Positions 46,915 through 54,085 of a stretch of DNA of 64,000 nt are shown piece by piece. The stretch's first letter is position 1. Each line of letters opens with the position of its first letter. Position numbers and translations under genes: made by a program. The stretch comes from JALZVT01 sp964519335 (GTDB lineage: Bacteria > Pseudomonadota > Gammaproteobacteria > Pseudomonadales > Azotimanducaceae): contig CAZFIA010000003.1 in NCBI GenBank assembly GCA_964519335.1, forward strand, positions 19,931 through 83,930. Direction: 5' to 3'. The notes under the pieces are model-generated. The model ran no database searches. It saw only the letters and a list, made by a program, of their open reading frames with translations, and had not been told where the DNA came from.

Positions 46915-47642
46915 CAGGCAGCGGCGCGATTGGTTGAACGACACTCAGCGAGATCAGCGCCGTAATCGCTGCCGCGCTCTACGCTTGCGATGGCTCCATT
47001 TACAAAGTTGGCGTACAGCTCGCCGGTTACTCGCAAAGCGTAGATAACGGTATCGAGGTCGTGCTGATTGAGAACGAGGTTGTCGATATAGTTGGTCATG
47101 GCCTGGGTGTGCCCAACATCAATGACCGAGTGATCTCGCAGAAATGTGGTTGCTTCGATGGGCACCCCCATCTGTGTGAACGCCGCTATGTAGTCAGCTC
47201 CTTGGCGGACGGGCATAAACTCCAGAAAATACAGATAGCCTAGATAGCCCACCGGATTCATGCTGTAGATTTGATAGTACGGGAACGAGGTAAGCGCTAT
47301 AGTCGAAGGCAACGCCCGTGTTTCTGAAATTTTTGAGCTGTCAAATCCCGCGGCGGCCATGTCGTTCAGCGCTAGCTGATCATGACCTATTTCAGAGGTG
47401 GCGTGACGCAGAAAATCTTTGACGACGTTGCGTTGGCCGCCTCGAAAGAACGCCGTGGCAGCCGCCTGAATTTGTGGATTTTCGCGTGTATAGAAATAGG
47501 TCTCGCGCATAATCGCAGCGTAGTGCACTTTTTTGAGATCGTGGCTTTTCAGGCGCTGCATACCTTCGCAATTGTTGAAAGTGTTGATGACGTCATCAAA
47601 TACATCCGCAAGTTGTTGGTTTGCGTTGGCTAGTGCGTCCAT
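46914..47642 (-). CDS. Haem-oxygenase-like diiron oxidase
   Basis: 242 residues, all-helical. Candidate metal ligands follow the pattern of the HDO family (UndA, BesC, CADD): Glu47 in MRETYFY, Glu84 and His87 in SEIGHDQ, Glu141 in YFLEFMP, and His171, Asp175 and His178 in HSVIDVGHTQ. Known members oxidise fatty acids to terminal alkenes, cleave amino acids or N-oxygenate. Product here unknown; a fatty acyl or N-acyl amino acid substrate fits the flanking acyltransferase and desaturase. It is 32 bp after the acyltransferase. Confidence 0.8.
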   Translation of the reverse strand: MDALANANQQLADVFDDVINTFNNCEGMQRLKSHDLKKVHYAAIMRETYFYTRENPQIQAAATAFFRGGQRNVVKDFLRHATSEIGHDQLALNDMAAAGFDSSKISETRALPSTIALTSFPYYQIYSMNPVGYLGYLYFLEFMPVRQGADYIAAFTQMGVPIEATTFLRDHSVIDVGHTQAMTNYIDNLVLNQHDLDTVIYALRVTGELYANFVNGAIASVERGSDYGADLAECRSTNRAAA

Positions 47643-47674
47643 TTCATGGTCTCCAGTTTTATTGAATAAGTTTG

Positions 47675-48442
47675 TTAGGCCGCGGGCGCTGGTGCGGCGG
47701 CAGCCTGTTGCTGGTCTGCCTCTTGCTGGTTGGCTTGTTGTTGGGAAGAGAACGCCGGAGCGGGTGTGGTCTGCCGTCGTTGACTGCGTGCAGGTTGTGG
47801 CCGTTTGTACTGTGGCCGATCCTTCTGCGACTGCTCATCTGGAGCAAGCTCTTGCTCGTGTTGGTAACGTTTTAAAGCGGATAAAAACGGAGAGCCAACC
47901 TTGCGTAAATGAGTTTCGTCGGTGAGCTCGAGGCGCATGGAGTTTACCTGGCCGTAATCTGCGTGATAGAGCGTCGGTAGATGTTGCTCATAGCCTAGTC
48001 GATAAAACAGCTTGAGCAGATGATCATTGCAGTCCATGTAGGCGTGTTTTATTCCTACGTGCAAACCCCAAGTGTAGGCGGCAAAAGCTAATCGCACAGG
48101 CAGACGAGTGCGTCGCAGATTGGCTTTCACCATTAGCTTTGTATTTATAGCGCTAGCCCACTGATCTTCTGGACTTAATGAATCTAAGTCGTAAAGCGAG
48201 CGATAGTTTTCTATTGCTGGATGATCAACGGGCGTTGAGAGAATGGTACCGACGACTTCGCCATCCTGACGCGCGATGCATAGCGAACCCGCGGTCGCCA
48301 GGGGGTCATAGAGCTTTCGATTCTGGTGGGAAGTTTTGGCGTCGTTTTGGTGCCGGCCCATCTCTGTAACGTAAACTTCATACCAAAATCGGTAGACGTC
48401 TTCGAAATCCGCCTCTGTCTGCGCCGTGCTCAATTCGAGCAT
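47675..48442 (-). CDS. FeeM-like N-acyl amino acid synthase (GNAT fold)
   Basis: 255 residues. The start resembles autoinducer-synthase/FeeM enzymes: DFEDVYRFWYEVYVTEMGRHQ, then SLCIARQDGEVVGTILSTPVD, and INTKLMVKANLRRTRLPVRLAFAAYTWGLHVG in the acyl-donor region. Such enzymes transfer a long acyl chain from acyl-ACP to an amino acid. The last ~60 residues are low complexity, rich in Gln, Ala and Pro, and probably disordered. It heads the run of minus-strand genes; GGGAGA lies 8-10 bp before the ATG. Confidence 0.75.
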   Translation of the reverse strand: MLELSTAQTEADFEDVYRFWYEVYVTEMGRHQNDAKTSHQNRKLYDPLATAGSLCIARQDGEVVGTILSTPVDHPAIENYRSLYDLDSLSPEDQWASAINTKLMVKANLRRTRLPVRLAFAAYTWGLHVGIKHAYMDCNDHLLKLFYRLGYEQHLPTLYHADYGQVNSMRLELTDETHLRKVGSPFLSALKRYQHEQELAPDEQSQKDRPQYKRPQPARSQRRQTTPAPAFSSQQQANQQEADQQQAAAAPAPAA

Positions 48443-48498
48443 TCGGATGATCTCCCACTAGTTTTATTCTTTGCTGCTGCTTATCGCAGTAGCTTGTA

Positions 48499-48517
48499 GG
48501 GGCTACACGCAAGCCCC
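48499..48517 (-). promoter_or_regulatory. Hairpin in the leader of the acyltransferase gene
   Basis: GGGGCT, 7-nt spacer, AGCCCC, about 57 bp before the acyltransferase ATG, in the presumed 5' leader of the operon. A regulatory or stabilising hairpin is possible; no riboswitch class was recognised. Confidence 0.35.
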
Positions 48518-48564
48518 ACGTAAAGACTAGTAGTGATTGACAGTTTTGCCAGAAGGTAATCTCT

Positions 48565-48598
48565 TAACGTGCTGTGCGATAAAGCGCACAGCACGTTA
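48565..48598. terminator. Strong hairpin between monooxygenase and acyltransferase genes
   Basis: A perfect 14-bp inverted repeat, TAACGTGCTGTGCG, with a 6-nt loop, 15 bp past the end of the antibiotic-monooxygenase-like gene on the minus strand. There is no T-run on either side, so termination would be imperfect; an operator or mRNA-end stabiliser is an alternative. It separates the monooxygenase gene from the acyltransferase operon. Confidence 0.5.
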
Positions 48599-48612
48599 CA
48601 TTTAGGCAGGTG

Positions 48613-48921
48613 CTATCTTCCAGGTAGCTCCTGGGCTGGGCCGAGTTCGTACATTTTGGCGTCAACGTTTTTCGGCGGATTGTTTGCCATGGCCTCGCCG
48701 AACGCCGCCATGTGAGGCATGCCAAAGTGATCTACCAGGGCCGCTACCGACTCCCATTGCTCCACAACCACCATGTTTTCCGGATGTGATAGTTCCTGAG
48801 TGAAGCGGTAACTTATACAGCCAGATTCGGCCTGGCTTGCAGCCTCCATCGTCTTTATTGCCGCTTTCATTGCCTCGATCCCGGCGGTTGTTGCCTCGAT
48901 GTTTGCGAGCACTAATATCAT
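48613..48921 (-). CDS. Antibiotic biosynthesis monooxygenase (ABM) domain protein
   Basis: 102 residues, one ferredoxin-like ABM domain: MILVLANIEA at the start, ESGCISYRFTQE, NMVVVEQWES and MPHMAAFGEAM. The family includes YgiN-type quinol monooxygenases and small dimeric oxygenases. AAGGAAT precedes the ATG. It is divergent from the aldehyde dehydrogenase and separated from it by 20-bp repeats and an assembly gap. Confidence 0.85.
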   Translation of the reverse strand: MILVLANIEATTAGIEAMKAAIKTMEAASQAESGCISYRFTQELSHPENMVVVEQWESVAALVDHFGMPHMAAFGEAMANNPPKNVDAKMYELGPAQELPGR

Positions 48922-48922
48922 C

Positions 48923-48977
48923 GTTTATTCCTTCTTCTTGTTTGCTTAGGCGTCTATTTGTTTGCTTAGGCGTTTAT
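48923..48977. repeat. 20-bp tandem repeat (left copy), end of contig
   Basis: Contains two units of the 20-bp repeat TTGTTTGCTTAGGCGTNTAT, directly after the ATG of the ABM gene and covering its ribosome binding site. The 55 bp here are identical to 49078-49132 across the gap. Confidence 0.93.
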
Positions 48978-49077
48978 NNNNNNNNNNNNNNNNNNNNNNN
49001 NNNNNNNNNNNNNNNNNNNNNNNNNNNNNNNNNNNNNNNNNNNNNNNNNNNNNNNNNNNNNNNNNNNNNNNNNNNNN
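48978..49077. other. Assembly gap, 100 N
   Basis: A run of exactly 100 N. The same 55 bp abuts both sides, so the contig ends probably overlap and only an uncertain number of 20-bp units is missing. The real ABM-dehydrogenase spacer may be about 155 bp shorter than drawn. Confidence 0.97.
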
Positions 49078-49162
49078 GTTTATTCCTTCTTCTTGTTTGC
49101 TTAGGCGTCTATTTGTTTGCTTAGGCGTTTATTTGTTTGCTTAGGCGTTTATGTGTTTGCTT
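49078..49162. repeat. 20-bp tandem repeat (right copy) upstream of aldehyde dehydrogenase
   Basis: Three full 20-bp units (about 49093-49152, third position-17 variants C/T/T) and a partial one ending GTGTTTGCTTA, preceded by the ABM-proximal sequence duplicated from the left copy. Two helical turns per unit would put all copies on one face of the DNA, as in arrays of protein-binding sites. Confidence 0.85.
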
Positions 49163-49249
49163 ACACGGTCAGGCCCAAATACAGTGGTGGGCTGTGTTTA
49201 CGGAGCCCGTTAGCTCCCAACATTTATGTACTACAGGAGAGACTTCATA

Positions 49250-50689
49250 ATGGCTGATCTGGCGAATGCAACAAAGTTCTATATTAATGGCGAATGGGTC
49301 GAACCGCTCGGTCAAGATCGACTTGACGTTATCAACCCGGCAACTGAACAGCCGATTAATCAAATAGCCATGGGAAATGCCCAGGATGCCGATCGCGCGG
49401 TGCAAGCAGCAGCCCAAGCCTTCGAAACATTTTCGTTAACCAGCAAGCAGGAACGTATCGATCTGCTTGAACGCATTATCGCTTCCTACCAGAAATTTAT
49501 GCCGGCAATCGCTGAAGCGGTATCCGATGAAATGGGCGCGCCCACAGGTCTTGCTAATGCGGCTCAAGCGCCATCAGGACTTGGCCACCTAATGACAACG
49601 CTTGCCGTTCTGAAGGACTTTGAGTTTGAAGAAGATCTGGGCAGTGCTCGTGTAGTCCGTGAACCCGCCGGCGTTTGCGGATTTATTACACCGTGGAACT
49701 GGCCGCTCAACCAAATCGTTTGCAAGGTGGCGCCCGCGATTGCGGCCGGTTGCACCATGGTGCTCAAACCTTCCGAAGTTGCGCCCAACAATGCCGTGCT
49801 GTTCGCTGAGGTAATGCATGATGCCGGGGTACCCGCTGGCGTGTTCAACCTTGTAAATGGTGATGGTCCTACGGTTGGTGCTGCGCTTTCGAGTCATCCG
49901 CAGATCGATATGATGTCCTTTACTGGCTCTACCCGGGCAGGCGTGGAAGTTGCGAGGGCAGCTGCTAGTACAGTTAAGCGTGTATCCCAGGAGCTGGGTG
50001 GCAAGTCTGCCAATATCATCTTGGATGACGCCGACATGGCCAAAGCTATTTCTCGCGATGTTTTTGGACTGTGCATGAACTCTGGCCAAAGCTGCAATGC
50101 GCCCACCAGAATGCTCGTGCCTAATGCACGTATGGATGAGGCTGCGGCCATAGCCAAGGCAGCCGCGCAAAACGTCACTGTCGGCGATCCGAAAGCGGAT
50201 GGGGTAGCTATTGGTCCCGTAGTGTCTGCGACTCAATTCGAAAAGATTCAGGGCTTGATTCAGAAAGGAATCGATGAAGGCGCTAACTTGCAAACAGGCG
50301 GTACCGGGCGCCCTGATGGCCTTAATGCGGGCTACTACGTTAAGCCTACGGTGTTCTCTCATGTCACTAATGATATGACTATTGCTCAGGAAGAGATCTT
50401 TGGGCCGGTGCTTTCCCTGATTGGCTACGAAGACGATGCTGATGCCGTGCGTATTGCTAACGAAACTCTTTATGGCTTGTCGGGATATATCTCAGGTTCT
50501 GAAGAGCGGGCTAAAAAAGTGGCCAGGCAAATTCGTACGGGCAACGTGCACCTCAACGGCGCGCCGGTAAACAATGAAGCGCCGTTTGGTGGCTACAAGC
50601 AATCTGGCAATGGCCGCGAGTGGGGCCAGTTTGGGCTTGAGGAGTTTCTGGAGGTGAAAGCCATTCTCGGATACAACGCCGCGGGGTAA
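49250..50689 (+). CDS. NAD(P)-dependent aldehyde dehydrogenase
   Basis: 479 residues from the ATG at 49250 with AGGAGAG upstream. It has FITPWNWPLNQ and KPSEVAP for cofactor binding, FTGSTRAG, general base Glu248 in QELGGKS, nucleophile Cys282 in NSGQSCNAP and EEIFGPVL. The substrate is not evident; an aliphatic or amino aldehyde is likely. It is divergent from the ABM gene, and the shared repeat-containing spacer suggests joint control. Confidence 0.93.
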   Translation: MADLANATKFYINGEWVEPLGQDRLDVINPATEQPINQIAMGNAQDADRAVQAAAQAFETFSLTSKQERIDLLERIIASYQKFMPAIAEAVSDEMGAPTGLANAAQAPSGLGHLMTTLAVLKDFEFEEDLGSARVVREPAGVCGFITPWNWPLNQIVCKVAPAIAAGCTMVLKPSEVAPNNAVLFAEVMHDAGVPAGVFNLVNGDGPTVGAALSSHPQIDMMSFTGSTRAGVEVARAAASTVKRVSQELGGKSANIILDDADMAKAISRDVFGLCMNSGQSCNAPTRMLVPNARMDEAAAIAKAAAQNVTVGDPKADGVAIGPVVSATQFEKIQGLIQKGIDEGANLQTGGTGRPDGLNAGYYVKPTVFSHVTNDMTIAQEEIFGPVLSLIGYEDDADAVRIANETLYGLSGYISGSEERAKKVARQIRTGNVHLNGAPVNNEAPFGGYKQSGNGREWGQFGLEEFLEVKAILGYNAAG

Positions 50690-50809
50690 GACCTGAGCCA
50701 CCTGGTCGCGCTGGCTTTCGTTTGCCAGGCGGCCAAAGTGTGCGCTAGTGGCCAGAATAACTGGGTTTCTGCGACGGAATTGTAACTCCGTGGTGGTTAG
50801 ACTGACCCG

Positions 50810-51325
50810 ATGAAATTGTTCTACATCATGATGGTGTTAATGTTGCTCGGTGCGCTGGCCCTGCCGTTTTTTATGAAAGAGCCTAACGGCCAGCCGATTG
50901 TCACTGTCGATGACATGATAGGTGATGGGGTCAGTGATGCTGTTAGCAATGGTCTCAGCGGTGTTGTTGGCAGCCTCGCCCCAAGTGAACCTATGGAGTT
51001 GTACCGCTGGCAAGACGAGCATGGTCTCTGGCAATTTGGAGAAACAGCACCTGAACAATTTTCGGCGGCCAGGCTGAGCGTTGATGATTCGCGCACAACC
51101 GCGATGGGCGCTGAGTGGAATCTGACTGAAACAGTCGCGCAATCTTTATCGCAGACAAGGGCCAGTGATCCGGTCAATTTCAAGATGCCCAATACGCTGA
51201 CCGATGCCTATCGAGCCGCGCCGGAATTGATGGGTGCAACCAGGCGTGCGGCGGAAGCATTGAACAATAGACAGCAAGGCATGGACGGTTTTCTTGAAAC
51301 GCTTAACGAAAAGTACAGCAACTAA
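50810..51325 (+). CDS. DUF4124-like membrane-anchored protein
   Basis: 171 residues. One N-terminal membrane helix (FYIMMVLMLLGALALPFF), then a DUF4124-type strand pair MELYRWQDEHGLWQFGETAPE. The remainder is helical with no known motif. Probably periplasmic. Function unknown. It converges on the TetR-type gene. Confidence 0.7.
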   Translation: MKLFYIMMVLMLLGALALPFFMKEPNGQPIVTVDDMIGDGVSDAVSNGLSGVVGSLAPSEPMELYRWQDEHGLWQFGETAPEQFSAARLSVDDSRTTAMGAEWNLTETVAQSLSQTRASDPVNFKMPNTLTDAYRAAPELMGATRRAAEALNNRQQGMDGFLETLNEKYSN

Positions 51326-51343
51326 ACCCAGCGGGTGTTTCAG

Positions 51344-51985
51344 TTAACTCGACTCGGGTAACACCAAACTGCTCAGCCAATCAGAAAACTGGCTGTTGTC
51401 GATCTCGTCGACGCCGAGCAGTGCGGGCAATGCGGAACCCGACACACCGAGGCCAATGGCCGATGTGGTGATCAACACCAGACAATTGCGCAGTTCGGCA
51501 TTATCGATCTCGGTGAAGCGCTCTCCGGCGCGTCTGATCAGTTCGGCAAACAGGCGCTGGACGGCTGGATCGGGTAGATCGGCCTCTGCTTCGTTTAGAG
51601 CCCGCCAGGCCAGCAGCTTTGCATGGCCTGCGCCCGCCATTGCATTAAACACTGCGGCCAGAATTTCTTTGGGTTCGGTGTTGGATTCCAGTGCTTTTAC
51701 CAGGTCGCCAAGTAAGGCTGCGGCCATGCGGTCTTCCAGTGCCTTGCGCATGCCGGCCGTATTTCCGAAGTGATGAATGACGCTCGCGTGCGACAGACCG
51801 GCATCTGTCGCCACTCCAACAACGTTGAGTCCATCCAAGCCTAATCGCGCAAGACGTTTTTCGGCGGCATCCAGAATGACAGCGCGTGCCTCTTCTGGGG
51901 TCCGGCGAATACGGGTAGCGGGCTTGGATTGAGGTCCTGAGGGGCCATCAGGGCGGGCAGGCGGTGTCACAGGGCTTGGTATCAC
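51344..51985 (-). CDS. TetR-family transcriptional regulator
   Basis: 213 residues from a GTG. The N-terminal helix-turn-helix is ARAVILDAAEKRLARLGLDGLNVVGVA followed by LSHASVIHHFGNTAGMRKAL; the C-terminal ligand domain is variable. A ~25-residue Pro-rich leader precedes it. It is divergent from the Coq4-like gene, and the 133-bp spacer holds two inverted repeats, so it probably represses both. Confidence 0.9.
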   Translation of the reverse strand: MIPSPVTPPARPDGPSGPQSKPATRIRRTPEEARAVILDAAEKRLARLGLDGLNVVGVATDAGLSHASVIHHFGNTAGMRKALEDRMAAALLGDLVKALESNTEPKEILAAVFNAMAGAGHAKLLAWRALNEAEADLPDPAVQRLFAELIRRAGERFTEIDNAELRNCLVLITTSAIGLGVSGSALPALLGVDEIDNSQFSDWLSSLVLPESS

Positions 51986-52001
51986 AAAAGGATAACTATC
52001 C

Positions 52002-52030
52002 CATTAATCCCCTATTGACACCAATGTAAA
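52002..52030 (-). promoter_or_regulatory. Candidate promoter of the tetR-type gene
   Basis: TTTACA (complement of 52025-52030), 17 bp, TTAATG (complement of 52002-52007). It overlaps the CCCCTATT/AATAGGGG inverted repeat. Confidence 0.45.
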
Positions 52031-52036
52031 TAGGGG
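52009..52036. promoter_or_regulatory. Inverted repeat across the divergent promoters
   Basis: CCCCTATT (52009-52016), 12-bp spacer, AATAGGGG (52029-52036), a perfect 8-bp inverted repeat that covers the -35 boxes of both directions. A protein bound here would block both genes. Confidence 0.55.
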
Positions 52037-52042
52037 TAGACT
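52015..52042 (+). promoter_or_regulatory. Candidate sigma-70 promoter of the Coq4-like gene
   Basis: Consensus -35 TTGACA at 52015-52020, 16 bp, TAGACT at 52037-52042. The perfect palindrome at 52050-52063 would fall at about the transcription start. Confidence 0.55.
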
Positions 52043-52049
52043 CTACTAT

Positions 52050-52063
52050 TAACATTAATGTTA
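52050..52063. promoter_or_regulatory. Probable TetR-type operator
   Basis: TAACATTAATGTTA, a perfect 14-bp palindrome just after the predicted -10 of the Coq4-like gene and beside the gene of a TetR-type regulator. Size and placement suit a TetR-family dimer. Confidence 0.6.
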
Positions 52064-52118
52064 GTTTAGATGCCCGGTCCGACCAGGCCTTCATAGCCAC
52101 CGCAGGAGTACACCGATT

Positions 52119-52859
52119 GTGAGCGCAGAACAGGCTGAAACCTATGGTCCGCCAGCACCTATGCAGCCCCTGGTAGCGCTGCGCGCGTTGAGACTATTGG
52201 TTGCTGATCCGCAACGCACTGAAGAAGTGTTTGTGATTATTCGAGCACTATCAGGCAATTCGATAAACCGGAGTTTGGCTCGCTTCGCACGCCTGCCTTT
52301 GGGGCGTCGCGTCCTTAAGGAGCGCGAAGTGTTGCTCACTACGCTTCAGGATAAATCGGCTTTGGCGGCATGTTCGGATGCCAGCCTGGCCGGGGCATAC
52401 CTGCGGTTCATTACTGATGGCAACCTCACAGCAGATGGACTGGTTGACGCCAGCGAGCAGGACAACGCGGCGGGCAAAGAGATCTTTGCGAGTGCTGATC
52501 ACAGACTCTTTAGCGACCGTCTGCGTGATCAGCATGACCTGTGGCATACGTTAATGGGTTACGGTCGTGATGAACTCGGCGAGGTGTGCTTGCTCGCTTT
52601 TACCTACGCACAAACCCGCAATCGCGGTATAGGGGTAATGGCTTTGGTAGGTATGGTGAAATTGGCTGAAGATTATGGGCGCGAAGTCTATGGCGCAGTT
52701 TGGCGCGCTTATCGTGACGGCAAACGCGCCGCATGGTTACCCGGGCAAGATTGGCGAACGCTGTTGGCACAGCCACTGGATGCCGTGCGAGCACGGCTCA
52801 ATATCAACCCGCCCGAACGTTACGCCGCGTTGCTTGTGGCTGCGCCAGTTGCTGCTTGA
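52119..52859 (+). CDS. Coq4-family protein
   Basis: 246 residues from a GTG. The zinc motif of Coq4, HDxxH(x)11E, is complete at His139-Asp140, His143 and Glu155 (DQHDLWHTLMGYGRDELGE). Mitochondrial Coq4 is needed for coenzyme Q synthesis; bacterial members are scattered and their substrate is mostly unassigned. No other ubiquinone gene is near. The regulated promoter and TetR neighbour suggest an inducible accessory role. Confidence 0.83.
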   Translation: MSAEQAETYGPPAPMQPLVALRALRLLVADPQRTEEVFVIIRALSGNSINRSLARFARLPLGRRVLKEREVLLTTLQDKSALAACSDASLAGAYLRFITDGNLTADGLVDASEQDNAAGKEIFASADHRLFSDRLRDQHDLWHTLMGYGRDELGEVCLLAFTYAQTRNRGIGVMALVGMVKLAEDYGREVYGAVWRAYRDGKRAAWLPGQDWRTLLAQPLDAVRARLNINPPERYAALLVAAPVAA

Positions 52860-52867
52860 GATTGCGC

Positions 52868-54085
52868 CTAGTTCCCAGAAGATCCAGGCATTTCCTTGAT
52901 GTAAACGTCGGTCTTGTTGTAAGGAATTTCGATGTCGGCCGCAGCTAGCGCTTTGTAGGTATCCATCAACAACTCGTGCAGCACCCGTCCGCGATCTTCT
53001 GGTTTGCGGATCCAGCCCATGAGCTGAAAGTCGAGACTTGACGCACCCAGAGCGCGCATACGAACCCGGGGTGCCGGGTGTGAAAGTATATCTTTGTGTT
53101 GTTCACCAACGGCCTGCAGTACCTCGCACACCTGATCAACATCTGACCCATAAGCCACGCCAACGTCGAGGCGCACGCGCATCTGGGTACTTCGGCCGCC
53201 AGACTCGTTGACGATTTTGGAATTGGCGATCACTGCGTTAGGCAGCGTAATCTCGACATCGTCGCGAGTGAGCAAACGCGTGCTGCGCATGCCGATGTTG
53301 CTTACCTTGCCTCGCTCACCGCTATCGAGATTGACGTAGTCGCCCGTTTTATATGGCGCGTCTGCCAGAATGAAAAACCCGGAGAAAAGATTTGCCAGGG
53401 TGTCTTTTGCGGCGAAACCCAGCGCGATACCTACAATACCTGCGCTGGCTAGCCACCCTACTGGGTTGATGCCCCATACCAACAGCAGGACATAACTACC
53501 TATAAGAAGGATCAGCAGTTTGAGGATCAAATCGAGGATCGGGATAGTGCGCTCTTCAACAATTTGAAAGCGCGACCGCTCACCACCGACGGCGTGCAGC
53601 ACCGTGCTGCTAATGTTCATTAACGCGCTGATCCAGTTAATGATGATTAGCGACATCAGCGTGTTTACAACAACGTCTGTGCCCATCGGCAGGCTGCATG
53701 CTTTTACGGCGAGTACCAATCCGAAGAAAAAGATCGAGGTGAATATGGGCTTGCGCAGGTACTTGATGATGTCGTCATCAAGTGTGGTCGCAGACCGACT
53801 GGCCAGCCCCGAAAAACTCCGAATAATCAGGCCTCGTACCACATGCGCGAGCACAAAAAACAGCACCGCGATGATCAGGCCCTGTAGTGCCGGGTACTGG
53901 GAAATAGTGTCCCAGGCTGGGCGGATCTGTTCAGGCAGGTAGTCAACAAACTCTGGTAGCTTGTCGCCCAGAGGATCTACCTCGATAGGTATTTCAGGCT
54001 CCGTCGCAGCGCCAGCGTCTGAACCACCAGACGGAGCGGGCATGCCAGGGAGAGCAGCGGCAAAATACGTGATCAGTTGTGACAT
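52868..54085 (-). CDS. MscS-type mechanosensitive channel
   Basis: 405 residues. Four membrane helices (around 68-90, 112-130, 140-160, 190-212) precede the pore helix and Yqx-type cytoplasmic domain: WLASAGIVGIALGFAAKDTLANLFSGFFILADAPYKTGDYV, then LDSGERGKVSNIGMRSTRL and ITLPNAVIANSKIVN. It gates under membrane tension. Its ATG overlaps the stop of the molybdopterin oxidoreductase by one base (TAATG). Confidence 0.92.
   Translation of the reverse strand: MSQLITYFAAALPGMPAPSGGSDAGAATEPEIPIEVDPLGDKLPEFVDYLPEQIRPAWDTISQYPALQGLIIAVLFFVLAHVVRGLIIRSFSGLASRSATTLDDDIIKYLRKPIFTSIFFFGLVLAVKACSLPMGTDVVVNTLMSLIIINWISALMNISSTVLHAVGGERSRFQIVEERTIPILDLILKLLILLIGSYVLLLVWGINPVGWLASAGIVGIALGFAAKDTLANLFSGFFILADAPYKTGDYVNLDSGERGKVSNIGMRSTRLLTRDDVEITLPNAVIANSKIVNESGGRSTQMRVRLDVGVAYGSDVDQVCEVLQAVGEQHKDILSHPAPRVRMRALGASSLDFQLMGWIRKPEDRGRVLHELLMDTYKALAAADIEIPYNKTDVYIKEMPGSSGN

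Noticed and set aside
48837..49144. Frames that run through the N gaps
   Set aside because: They exist only because N is not a stop; their flanks are translated repeats.
49078..49162. CRISPR-like array
   Set aside because: Units are directly adjacent without spacers and no cas gene is present, so this is a simple tandem repeat.
49589..50362. 257-codon frame antisense to the aldehyde dehydrogenase
   Set aside because: It mirrors a strongly conserved gene; long antisense frames are expected at this codon bias.
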